From Actinomadura terrae (GTDB lineage: Bacteria > Actinomycetota > Actinomycetes > Streptosporangiales > Streptosporangiaceae), in NCBI RefSeq assembly GCF_022751215.1, contig NZ_JAICDG010000006.1, forward strand, positions 124,001 to 188,000: a DNA stretch of 64,000 bases, given 5' to 3'. The notes below the pieces were generated by a model. That model had not been told where the DNA came from, made no database searches, and worked only from the letters and a program-made list of their open reading frames with translations. The number at the start of each line of letters is the position of its first letter. Position 1 is the first letter of the stretch. Both the position numbers and the translations under genes were made by a program. Below, piece after piece: positions 1 through 7,374 of this stretch.

Positions 1-2
1 TC

Positions 3-866
3 CCGCAGGTCGCCAGCCTGGACATCGGGCATCTGGTGTCGACGGCGACCTGGTGGTGGGTGGCGGCGGCGCTCGGCGCGGCCGCGCTCACCTACCTCGC
101 CGCCGCGTTCATGCTGATGGGCTTCGTCCCGGAGCGGCTGTCCCTCGGCCGGACGGTGCTCGTGCAGGTCGCGGCGTCGTTCGTGAAGCTGGTGGCGCCC
201 GCGGCGGTCGGCGGCGTGGCGATCAACACCCGCTACCTCCAGCGCTCGGGCGTGCGGCCGGGGCCCGCGGTGGCGAGCGTCGGCGCGTCCCAGCTGGTCG
301 GGATGGTCACGCACATCCTGCTGCTGATCCTGTTCGGGTTCCTCACCGGCTCCACGAACAAGGCGACTCAGGACCTGGCGCCGTCCCGCACGGTCGTGAT
401 CGCCGTGTTCGTGCTGGCGCTGGTGGCGGGGCTGATGCTGACCGTCCCGAAGGTGCGCCGGGTGGTGTCCTCGCGGATGCGGAGCATGTTCTCGGGCGTG
501 GTGCCGCGCCTGGTGGACGTCCTGCAATCGCCGCGCAAGCTCGCCACGGGCATGGGCGGGACGCTGCTGCTCACGGTCGCGTTCGTGCTGTGCCTGGACG
601 CCTCGATCCGCGCGTTCGGCGGGTCGCTGCACTGGACGTCGGTGGTCGTGGTGTTCCTGACGGCGAACGCGCTGGGCTCGGCGGCACCGACCCCGGGCGG
701 CCTGGGCGCGGTCGAGGGCGCGCTGACGCTGGCGCTGACGATCTCGGGCCTGGCCGCGGAGACCGCGACGTCGGCGGTGCTGCTGTACCGCCTCCTGACG
801 CTGTGGCTGCCGGTCCTGCCGGGCTGGGCGGCCTTCGCCTACCTCCAGCGCAAACAGGCGATCTGA
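3..866 (+). CDS. Lysylphosphatidylglycerol synthase TM-region/UPF0104 family membrane protein (5' partial)
   Basis: The reading frame is open from base 3 and has no convincing start, so the N-terminus lies outside the window; a GTG at 36 is the first possible internal start. The visible 287 residues are mostly hydrophobic, with about six membrane segments. The segment TPGGLGAVEGALT near the C-terminus is the G/E motif typical of the UPF0104/AglD-like lysylphosphatidylglycerol synthase transmembrane domain, and the AxxxGGxAxNxRYLQ stretch early in the fragment fits too. Such proteins act in membrane lipid translocation or modification; the substrate here is unknown. It ends with a short basic tail and is followed by about 170 bases with no gene. 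The family call is from motif recognition only. Confidence 0.75.
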   Translation, partial: PQVASLDIGHLVSTATWWWVAAALGAAALTYLAAAFMLMGFVPERLSLGRTVLVQVAASFVKLVAPAAVGGVAINTRYLQRSGVRPGPAVASVGASQLVGMVTHILLLILFGFLTGSTNKATQDLAPSRTVVIAVFVLALVAGLMLTVPKVRRVVSSRMRSMFSGVVPRLVDVLQSPRKLATGMGGTLLLTVAFVLCLDASIRAFGGSLHWTSVVVVFLTANALGSAAPTPGGLGAVEGALTLALTISGLAAETATSAVLLYRLLTLWLPVLPGWAAFAYLQRKQAI

Positions 867-1034
867 GGGCCGCGGGGAGCAGCCCGCGAGGCGAGGACGC
901 GGCGTGATGGAGGTGGCGGCGTGCGCTGCGGGGGTGGGCCGCTCGGGGCCGGGGCAGCGGGTGGGCGCTTAGTGGCGTGCGGGTGGGGCGTTCGGGGTGG
1001 GGTGCGCGGGAGGGCCGTGGACGCGGGGGCGGGG

Positions 1035-1637
1035 TCAGCCGGTGCGGCGGGCCCGGCGGCGGTTGGCCAGTTCGTCGTGGGGGTGCTCGGAGGGGTCGTC
1101 GTCGGTGGCGGCGCGTTCGCCGGGGAGTTCGGCGAGGCTGCCCTCGACCTCCTGCCAGACGCGGCCGAGCGCGATCCCGAAGACGCCCTGGCCGCCCTGG
1201 AGCAGATCGACGACCTCGTCGGCGGAGGTGCACTCGTAGACGCTGACGCCGTCGCTCATCAGCGTGATCTGGGCGAGGTCCTGGACGCCGCGGTCGCGCA
1301 GGTGGGTGACCGCCGTGCGTATCTGCTGGAGGGAGACGCCCGTGTCCAGGAGCCGCTTGACGACCTTCAGCACGAGGATGTCGCGGAAGCTGTAGAGCCG
1401 CTGGCTGCCCGAGCCGTGGGCGGCGCGGACGCTCGGGTCCACGAGCCGTGTGCGCGCCCAGTAGTCGAGCTGCCGGTAGGTGATCCCCGCCGCGGCGCAC
1501 GCGGTCGGGCCGCGGTAGCCGACATCCTCCGGCGGCGCCGTCACCTGGGTCTCGAAGAGCAGGCCCTGCTCTCCGGCACGCCGGGACGCCATGTGCCTGT
1601 CGGGGGTCGCCTTGCCCTCGCCGCTGCTCACCGCCAC
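1035..1637 (-). CDS. MerR-family transcriptional regulator (second MerR of the garA/DUF151 block)
   Basis: 200 aa with a GTG start preceded by a GGAGG box. Residues about 40-120 form a MerR winged helix: the ITYRQLDYWARTRLV segment is the recognition helix and wing, followed by RLYSFRDILVLKVVKRLLDTG. The C-terminal part (about 120-180) is not a metal- or drug-binding domain with conserved cysteines. It is last in the conserved order FHA - MerR - DUF151 - MerR, the position of Rv1830 in mycobacteria, but it is separated from DUF151 by 392 bases and has its own promoter-like region containing a perfect inverted repeat (1670-1691), suggesting autoregulation. The target genes cannot be read from sequence. 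Confidence 0.88.
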   Translation of the reverse strand: MAVSSGEGKATPDRHMASRRAGEQGLLFETQVTAPPEDVGYRGPTACAAAGITYRQLDYWARTRLVDPSVRAAHGSGSQRLYSFRDILVLKVVKRLLDTGVSLQQIRTAVTHLRDRGVQDLAQITLMSDGVSVYECTSADEVVDLLQGGQGVFGIALGRVWQEVEGSLAELPGERAATDDDPSEHPHDELANRRRARRTG

Positions 1638-1669
1638 GCGGACCTCCGGCTTCTATCAGCCCGTGGCGC

Positions 1670-1691
1670 TTCGTCAAGGGGGTTTGACGAA
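1670..1691 (-). promoter_or_regulatory. Inverted repeat and promoter upstream of the MerR gene
   Basis: TTCGTCAA-N6-TTGACGAA is a perfect 8-base inverted repeat with a GGGGGT spacer. On the minus strand the proximal arm supplies a TTGACG -35 hexamer, with a TAGAAG/GATAGA-like -10 about 16-17 bases further on, ending close to the GGAGG box of the 1637 start. The dyad overlapping the -35 is a plausible autoregulatory operator. Confidence 0.5.
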
Positions 1692-2029
1692 TTACACCAC
1701 GGGTGTTCCACCAGCACGGTAGGTGCCGGTCAGGGCGTGGTCAACGTTCACCGTCGGCGCGTCGCATGCCCGGATGAACCGGCTTCACGTGGGCAAACTG
1801 CGCACCTTCGCCGTCACCGCACTCCTACCCCGATCGTCGCCCATCGGAAACGGCCAGGTCCAGGGCAATGCAAGACCAATCGCGGCGTGGCATGACCTTG
1901 CACCCCAGAGTGACATATCCCACGGAACCCCTACATTACACCTGGTCACACGGAGTAATCACACGGGGTTCGCTTTCGTGTCCGGCGGGGCGTGCGAGCA
2001 GGCAGGGAGCCGGGAGGTCGGCGGGAGGG
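1692..2029. other. Intergenic stretch without a gene
   Basis: About 340 bases between the DUF151 stop and the MerR promoter. It contains an AT-richer patch around 1900-1975, unusual for this genome, but no ORF with convincing codon bias and no clear hairpin terminator. Confidence 0.4.
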
Positions 2030-2500
2030 TCAGCCCGCGCGGCCGAAGTCCTCGGGGGAGATCGTGTCGAGGAACTCGCGGAACTTCTCGACCTCGTCCT
2101 CCTGCTCGTCGGGGATGGCGACGCCGGCCTCCTCCAGCACGTCCTCGCTGGCGAAGATCGTGGCGCCGGTGCGCAGCGCCAGCGCGATCGAGTCCGACGG
2201 GCGGGCGCTCACCTCCACGCCGTTGGAGAAGACGAGGTCGGCGAAGAAGATCCCCTCGCGCAGGGCGGTGATGTTCACGGCGCTCAGCTGCACGCTGAGG
2301 GCGTCCAGGACGTCCCGGAACAGGTCGTGGGTGAGCGGGCGGGCGGGCAGCACCCCCTGCTGGGCGAAGGCGATCGCGGTCGCCTCGACCGCCCCGATCC
2401 AGATGGGCAGGTAGCGCTCGCCCTCCGTCTCCTTCAACAGGACGATCGGCTGATTGGAGGGCATCTCGACCCGGACGCCGACGACCTCCATCTGCTTCAC
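2030..2500 (-). CDS. DUF151 / bifunctional nuclease-domain protein
   Basis: 156 aa, close to the usual length of the family. It opens MEVVGVRVEMPSNQPIVLLKE and continues RYLPIWIGAVEATAIAFAQQG, the classic DUF151 N-terminal half, then a conserved SARPSDSIALALRTGATIFA block. The acidic C-terminal tail (EEQDEVEKFREFLDTISPEDFG) matches actinobacterial homologues such as Rv1829. Some family members have been reported to have nuclease activity; activity of this one is inference. GTG at 2500 is preferred over ATG at 2491 because GGGAG lies 6 bases before it. It stands between the two MerR genes of the block, all on the minus strand. Confidence 0.9.
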   Translation of the reverse strand: MKQMEVVGVRVEMPSNQPIVLLKETEGERYLPIWIGAVEATAIAFAQQGVLPARPLTHDLFRDVLDALSVQLSAVNITALREGIFFADLVFSNGVEVSARPSDSIALALRTGATIFASEDVLEEAGVAIPDEQEDEVEKFREFLDTISPEDFGRAG

Positions 2501-2641
2501 TGCGGCTCCCTGATGGTTCTCGCTGTGTCGATCACCACATGCACCGGACCGATTCCTGACCGAACCCTGTAGCCAAAGTACACCCCGTGTCGGACCGTCC
2601 GTCGCGCCGCAGGGGAGGCAAAATCCGCCATACCCCTGTGA

Positions 2642-3370
2642 TCAGGGATCGAGGCTCTCACGGAGTCCGCCCGCGACGAGCGCGGCGTGCAGCCGCACCG
2701 ACAGCGCGGCTATCTCGCGCGCGGTCTCGGCGGCCCGCTCGTGCGCGTCCGGGCCGCGGCGGCGCAGCTGGGGCGCGACCATCTGCTCGATCAGCGCGAC
2801 CTGCCGGTCGGCGGCGGCCTTGACGGCGCGCAGGTGCCGGACCTCGAAGCCGAACTCGCCGAGCGCGGCGGCCGTGCGCGCGATGGCGAGGTCCTCGCCG
2901 TGGTAGTGGGCGCCGGCGCGGCGGACCAGGCCGTACTCCTCCAGCCGGGCGAGCAGCTCCTCGTCGATGCCCGCGCCGTCCAGGAGCTGGCGGCGGGTGA
3001 GCCGGACGGCGGGCTCCTCCGCCGTCGTGTCGGCCGCCACGAGGGTCCTGGGGCGGCGCCGCCCGTTCTCGGGGGCGGCGCGGCGGGCGCCGAGCGGCGG
3101 GACGGCCTCGCCTCGGTCGCGGGCCTCAAGGTGCTGCCTGATCACCCGCAGCGGCAGGTAGTGGTCGCGCTGCGCGGTGAGCACGAACCGGAGCCGCTCC
3201 ACGTCGGCTTCGGCGAACTTCCGGTAGCCGGACGGGCTGCGCTGCGGCTCGATCAGCCCCTCGGACTCCAGGAACCTGATCTTGGAGATCGTGATGTCGG
3301 GGAAGTCGGGCCTGAGCAGGCCGAGGACGTCCCCGATCGTCATCAGGGACCGGGCCGGGCGCGGGTTCAC
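2642..3370 (-). CDS. ftsR: MerR-family regulator, FtsR-like
   Basis: 242 aa with a GTG start. The N-terminal MerR helix-turn-helix (residues about 8-75) reads MTIGDVLGLLRPDFPDITIS, then IRFLESEGLIEPQRSPSGYR and FVLTAQRDHYLPLRVIRQHL. A variable proline/arginine linker leads to a second conserved helical region (about 120-230) shared with Rv1828 and C. glutamicum FtsR, the latter described as an activator of ftsZ. Its position directly after a GarA-type FHA gene and before DUF151 is the conserved actinobacterial order. A role in division control here is by homology only. Confidence 0.85.
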   Translation of the reverse strand: MNPRPARSLMTIGDVLGLLRPDFPDITISKIRFLESEGLIEPQRSPSGYRKFAEADVERLRFVLTAQRDHYLPLRVIRQHLEARDRGEAVPPLGARRAAPENGRRRPRTLVAADTTAEEPAVRLTRRQLLDGAGIDEELLARLEEYGLVRRAGAHYHGEDLAIARTAAALGEFGFEVRHLRAVKAAADRQVALIEQMVAPQLRRRGPDAHERAAETAREIAALSVRLHAALVAGGLRESLDP

Positions 3371-3523
3371 GGCCGCCCCTCCCCTCGCCGCCGGAGGCCC
3401 GCGCGGGCGGCTCCGGCGGGCCCGCGGGCGCCCGGCACCGGCCGGGCCGCTCGGCGGGACGGCCCGTGGCGGGTGTGCTGACCGGCGACGTCCACTCCGC
3501 TGGTGCTCCGCTCCGGGTCCCGG

Positions 3524-4057
3524 TCAGCCGTGCTGCGGGTTCGTCAGGAAGACCAGCCGGAACTTGCCGATCTGCACCTCGTCGCCGCCCGTCAGGCCGG
3601 CCTGGTCGATCCGCTGGCGGTTGACGTAGGTGCCGTTGAGGCTGCCCACGTCGCGGACGGAGAAAACGCCGCCCTGGCGGGCGAACTCGGCGTGCCGCCG
3701 GGACACGGTGACGTCGTCCAGGAAGATGTCGCTCTCGGGGTGGCGGCCGGCGGACGTCTGGTCCTTGTCGAGCAGGAAGCGGCTGCCGGCGTTCGGGCCG
3801 CGCTTGACCACGAGCAGGGCCGTCCCCGGGGGCAGCGCCTCCACGGTCATCTGCTCGGGGCCGACCGGCTCCTCGCCCTGGTCGGTGTCGAGGGCCTCGA
3901 ACCCGCCGATGGAGATCGTCGAGGTCGACTCGCCCGGCGACTCCCGGGGAGGCAGCGGCGACGGCGCGCTCCGGGTCAGCGGAGTGCCGCAGTTCGAGCA
4001 GAAGCGGGCATCATCCGGGTTGGCGTGACCGCACTGCGTGCAGTAGACGCTCGGCAT
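3524..4057 (-). CDS. garA: Zinc-ribbon plus FHA-domain protein, GarA-like
   Basis: 177 aa. Residues 5-23 carry two Cys pairs (CTQCGHANPDDARFCSNCG), a zinc ribbon. An acidic linker contains a Ser/Thr-rich STSTISIG stretch, and residues about 90-170 form an FHA domain with the GRHPESDIFLDD, SRRHAEF and GSLNGTYVN motifs that bind phosphothreonine. In mycobacteria and corynebacteria the equivalent protein (GarA/OdhI) is phosphorylated in its N-terminal ETTS motif and inhibits 2-oxoglutarate metabolism. The ETTS motif itself is absent, so regulation by phosphorylation of the STSTIS segment is only inference. ATG 4057 was chosen because it begins the zinc ribbon and has AGGAGG upstream (4070-4075), although the spacing is long. 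The gene lies downstream of sbp/DUF881 in the conserved block. Confidence 0.87.
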   Translation of the reverse strand: MPSVYCTQCGHANPDDARFCSNCGTPLTRSAPSPLPPRESPGESTSTISIGGFEALDTDQGEEPVGPEQMTVEALPPGTALLVVKRGPNAGSRFLLDKDQTSAGRHPESDIFLDDVTVSRRHAEFARQGGVFSVRDVGSLNGTYVNRQRIDQAGLTGGDEVQIGKFRLVFLTNPQHG

Positions 4058-4211
4058 CGATCGGCTCGGCCTCCTACCATCGGCGTGCCGCCCGCGGACG
4101 CCCCGCTGCCGCGGGTACCGCCTGCGCCACGCGCATCCATCAACCAACCCACGCCGGGGACCCGTCCCCCGACCACGGTCCAACTCACCGCCCGCACGCG
4201 GCAGTCGCCGC

Positions 4212-4241
4212 AACTTACGCGGGTATCACCCGAGGGGTCAA
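4212..4241 (-). promoter_or_regulatory. Candidate promoter for the garA-like gene
   Basis: On the minus strand TTGACC (4236-4241) is followed after 18 bases by TAAGTT (4212-4217), a fair vegetative promoter. It would give a leader of about 150 bases before the ATG at 4057. The 312-base gap 4058-4369 holds nothing else that I can recognise. Confidence 0.4.
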
Positions 4242-4369
4242 CTGGAGCGGTGAGCCCGGCTGCCCCAAAGCTACCTTCGCCGATGATCGCCGGTCTACGC
4301 CGCCGCGCGGACGGCCGCCGATCACGACGCCTGAGCAGGACCCCCGGTTTACCGCTTCCCCCGTCTCCC

Positions 4370-5134
4370 TCACGGAGACCGTATCGCGCGAACGGCGATC
4401 CTCGCGCGCGGGGTGATCGACACGGCGGCTCCGGCCCCCTGGAGCGTCTTCACGACACCGCCGGGAATGTTGAGCGCGGTGGCCATGGTGTGGGGGTCGC
4501 CGATCGCGAGGAACCGGTACGGCGCCACCAGCAGCCTGCCGTCGACCTGGACGCCGTCCTGCTCGTCCAGGAAGTAGGTGCCGACCCCGGCGCGGACCTC
4601 GTTGATCTGGACGACCTCGGCACCCGCGTCCCGCAGCTCCTGCAACGCGTCCAGGAGGTGGAGGGCCCGCACGCCGTGCCTCCGGTCGTCGATCGCGACC
4701 TCCACGCCCGGGCCCTCGGCCGGGAGGGTGCCCGCCAGAAGCCCGTAGGTGGTCGCCCGCTTGCGCGCCTCCTCCAGCGCCGTCTCCCCCTGGGCGTCGC
4801 GTTCGAGGCCGGCCTTGGTCTCCTCCAGGTCGCGGAGGTCCCCCCTCAGCCGTTCGGAGCGCTGGCCCAGGTCGGACAGGATGCCGACCAGCTCGTCCTG
4901 CCGCGCCGTGGCGAACGTGGTGTCGCGCTTGTTCGCCTGCACCTGGGCCACCACCGCGAACCCCAGCACCAGGCACAGCAGCCCGCCGGCGAGCTGCCCC
5001 CAGGACGCGCGGGGGCGCAGCAGCTCCAGCACCCCGCCGATCCCCGCGGGGGCCTGCGGGGGCGGGGACGATGGCGTTTCTGGCCCTTCGGTCGTCGTGT
5101 CGTCGTCGGGCGGGTCCTCGCCTGGTGCGGTCAT
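4370..5134 (-). CDS. DUF881 family protein (second copy)
   Basis: 254 aa. An acidic, proline-rich N-terminus of about 45 residues precedes one membrane helix (about 47-66, GQLAGGLLCLVLGFAVVAQV), then a coiled-coil-prone stretch (QDELVGILSDLGQRSERLRG) and the DUF881 domain with GPGVEVAIDDRR, LLDALQELRDAGAEVVQINE and the C-terminal PYRFLAIGDPHTMATALNIP. The topology is single-pass with an extracytoplasmic domain. The start codon overlaps the stop of sbp by four bases (5131-5134), so the two are translationally coupled. DUF881-sbp-DUF881 is conserved next to division and cell-envelope genes in actinomycetes; the exact function is unknown. Confidence 0.88.
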   Translation of the reverse strand: MTAPGEDPPDDDTTTEGPETPSSPPPQAPAGIGGVLELLRPRASWGQLAGGLLCLVLGFAVVAQVQANKRDTTFATARQDELVGILSDLGQRSERLRGDLRDLEETKAGLERDAQGETALEEARKRATTYGLLAGTLPAEGPGVEVAIDDRRHGVRALHLLDALQELRDAGAEVVQINEVRAGVGTYFLDEQDGVQVDGRLLVAPYRFLAIGDPHTMATALNIPGGVVKTLQGAGAAVSITPRARIAVRAIRSP

Positions 5135-5463
5135 GCGCCGAACAGCTTCCGCCTGATGGCCGCGGCGTTGGAGAAGATGCGGATGCCGAGGACGACCACG
5201 ACGCCGGTGGACAGCTGCGAGCCGACGCCGAGCTGGTCCCCGAGGAAGACGATCAGCGCGGCGATGACGGTGTTGCTGACGAACGAGACGACGAACACCT
5301 TCTCGTCGAAGATCCCCTCCAGCCGGGCCCGGACGCCGCCGAACATCGCGTCGAGCGCCGCCACGATCGCGATCGGCAGGTAGGGCTGCAACCAGAGCGG
5401 GACGGTCGGCTCGAAGACGAAGCCGAGCGCCACCCCGATCGCCAGGCCGATCAGCGCGATCAC
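5131..5463 (-). CDS. sbp: Small basic protein Sbp (DUF1290)
   Basis: 110 aa with a GTG start. Three hydrophobic helices are visible: an N-terminal GLAIGVALGFVFEPTVP, a central YLPIAIVAALDAMFGGVRA, and VFVVSFVSNTVIAALIVFLG. This is the full-length DUF1290 pattern; the family is named after the small basic protein encoded near divIB/ftsZ in Bacillus. It lies 40 bases after the first DUF881 gene and overlaps the second by ATGA/GTGA coupling. A membrane accessory role in division or envelope growth is inferred from context. Confidence 0.88.
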   Translation of the reverse strand: MIALIGLAIGVALGFVFEPTVPLWLQPYLPIAIVAALDAMFGGVRARLEGIFDEKVFVVSFVSNTVIAALIVFLGDQLGVGSQLSTGVVVVLGIRIFSNAAAIRRKLFGA

Positions 5464-5503
5464 TCCCGGCTCACCCCTCCCCCGTTCGTTCCCCCGCCCG
5501 CCC

Positions 5504-6355
5504 TCATCGGCCCTCCCGGAGGGTGGCGTAGCGCAGCTGGAGCCCGGCCGCCGCGGGCAGGCGCACCTCGTCGGAGCGGCGCGTCGCGTAGCCGATCCGG
5601 TAGCGCTCCTGGAGCTGCCGGAGCCGCCGGTCGGCCGCCGCTCCCTCGAAGCCCTCCCGCAGGCTCCCCGGGTCGCCCAGGGCCGTCACCTCGTAGGGGG
5701 CGCGGAGCGGGCGGTAGTCGACGAGGATCGCCTCGCCCGCCGTCCGGATCGCCGTGACCGGCGTGACCCGCTGGCCGTTGATCCCGATCGCCCTGGCGCC
5801 GGCCGCCCAGAGGCCGTTCACCGCGACCTGGATGTCCTGATCATAGACCCGCCCGTCGTCGGACCCGGGCCCGCCGCCGGACGGCGCCCCGTCGCGCGGC
5901 GCGTCGTCGAGGGTGACGACCAGCCCGGAACCCGCCGCCGGCGCGGCGGCGGCCGCCGTCCGCGCCTCGGCCAGCTGCCGGCGCGCGCGGCGGCCGGCGT
6001 CGCTGCGCGCCAGCGCGGCGGCCCGGCGGCGCTCGGTCTCGTCCCGCAGCCGGTCCAGGCGCCGTTGCAGGCCGTCGGTCTCGCCGGTGCGGGCGTGGAT
6101 CTCGTCGATGAGCCGCGCGCGCTGCTCGGCCGCCACGGGCTCGCTCCGGCGCACCTCGGCCCCGGCCACGGCCAGGAGCACCCCCACGAGCACCAGGACG
6201 AGCAGGACGCCGCCGCCCCGGAACCGGCTCCGCCGCAGGCCGCCATCTCCGCCTTCCCCGTCTTCCCCCTCTTCCCTTGCGGCCCGCCGGGCCGCCGCCT
6301 CCGCGTATCCGGGGTCGAGCAGCTTTCCGGAGAACAGGTCCAGGAGCAGCGACAT
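5504..6355 (-). CDS. DUF881 family protein (first copy)
   Basis: 283 aa from ATG 6355. The N-terminus (LLDLFSGKLLDPGYAEAAAR) is followed by a charged linker, one membrane helix (GGGVLLVLVLVGVLLAVAGA), a long Arg/Ala coiled coil (HARTGETDGLQRRLDRLRDE) and the DUF881 domain ending in a conserved block including DQDIQVAVNGLWAAGARAIG and APYEVTALGDPGSLREGF. No ribosome site stands out. The frame runs upstream through a PDAS motif to an in-frame GTG at 6467-6469, and homologues I recall carry the same RPDASMSLL segment internally, so the true start may be 6469. First gene of the minus-strand division block. Confidence 0.83.
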   Translation of the reverse strand: MSLLLDLFSGKLLDPGYAEAAARRAAREEGEDGEGGDGGLRRSRFRGGGVLLVLVLVGVLLAVAGAEVRRSEPVAAEQRARLIDEIHARTGETDGLQRRLDRLRDETERRRAAALARSDAGRRARRQLAEARTAAAAAPAAGSGLVVTLDDAPRDGAPSGGGPGSDDGRVYDQDIQVAVNGLWAAGARAIGINGQRVTPVTAIRTAGEAILVDYRPLRAPYEVTALGDPGSLREGFEGAAADRRLRQLQERYRIGYATRRSDEVRLPAAAGLQLRYATLREGR

Positions 6356-6639
6356 GGAGGCGTCCGGGCGCGCCCAACCCCCTGGCTTGGAGGAACTCGC
6401 GGACGGGCTGTCCTTCGCGCCCGTCGGCTCATTGCTCTGAGGTCCGTGCGGGCTCCGGCCGTCGGGCACGGGCGTTCCCAGCTGCCCGGACGCTGGTTTA
6501 CGGTCGCCCGGTTCAGGGGGTTCCGGGGTGCCGTGGCGTGCGATCACGAGCCCATCATGGCAAGAGCCGGTGCGTCGTCCGCACAAGCGACCCTCCACCG
6601 CCCGCCGTGCCGTCCGTGAATGGCGGTCCGCGGGCGGGG

Positions 6640-7284
6640 TCAGGCCACGGCGGCGCGGGAGCGGTCGAGGCCCATGCGGAGGGCGAGGCCGGCCAGGACG
6701 GAGCCCATGAGGTAGCGCTGGACGCGGTGCCAGCCGGGGCGGCGGGTGAGGAACGCGGCGATGCTCCCCGCCCCGAGGACGATGAGGACGTTCACGGTGA
6801 CGGCGACCAGGACCTGGGTGACGCCGAGCATGAGGCTTTGCAGGGCGACGTGGCCGCGGCCGGGGTCGACGAACTGCGGCAGCAGGGACACGTACACGAC
6901 GGCGATCTTCGGGTTCAGCAGGTTGGTCACGAGGCCCATCGTGAAGAGGCGGCGCGGCGGGTCGGCGGGCAGTTCGCTCGGCGCGAGGACGGGTCCGCCG
7001 CCCGGGCGGACCGCCTGCCACGCCAGCCACAGCAGGTAGAGCGCGCCGCCCAGCTTGATCGCCGTGTAGAGGGGCGGGACCAGGGCGAAGACGGTGGTGA
7101 GACCGGCGGTGGCGGCGAGCACGTAGACCAGGAAGCCCGCCGCGACGCCGCCGAGGGAGATCAGGCCCGCGCGCCTGCCCTGCGTCACCGACCGCGACAC
7201 CAGGTAGACCATGTTGGGGCCGGGGCTGAGGACGATCCCGAGGGCGACGAGGGCCATGCCGGCCAGGGCGGCGAGCGAGATCAT
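6640..7284 (-). CDS. LysE/RhtB-family amino-acid exporter
   Basis: 214 aa, the usual length for LysE/RhtB transporters, with about six hydrophobic segments. The family signature GIVLSPGPNMVYLVSRSVTQ lies near residue 20, followed by GRRAGLISLGGVAAG, and NLLNPKIAVVYVSLLPQFVD lies in the middle. It probably exports an amino acid or related metabolite. ATG 7284 has AAGGAA just upstream. It is divergent from a MocR-type regulator 90 bases away, the arrangement expected of a regulator and its target exporter; an AGTGCAAT element overlaps the start region. Confidence 0.9.
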   Translation of the reverse strand: MISLAALAGMALVALGIVLSPGPNMVYLVSRSVTQGRRAGLISLGGVAAGFLVYVLAATAGLTTVFALVPPLYTAIKLGGALYLLWLAWQAVRPGGGPVLAPSELPADPPRRLFTMGLVTNLLNPKIAVVYVSLLPQFVDPGRGHVALQSLMLGVTQVLVAVTVNVLIVLGAGSIAAFLTRRPGWHRVQRYLMGSVLAGLALRMGLDRSRAAVA

Positions 7285-7332
7285 TGCACTTCCTTCACTG
7301 GGTTGTCCCGATGCTAGAACTCGGAACACATT

Positions 7333-7364
7333 CAGTGCAATAATTACTTTGCTCTCGGTGCAAT
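7333..7364. promoter_or_regulatory. Direct repeats in the LysE-MocR intergenic region
   Basis: CAGTGCAAT (7333-7341) and CGGTGCAAT (7356-7364) are direct repeats with a 23-base period, about two helical turns. A third copy, AGTGCAAT, lies on the minus strand at 7283-7290 over the LysE start. MocR regulators commonly bind spaced direct repeats, so these are candidate operators. The surrounding bases are markedly AT-rich for this genome. Confidence 0.5.
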
Positions 7365-7374
7365 TGGGGAATGC

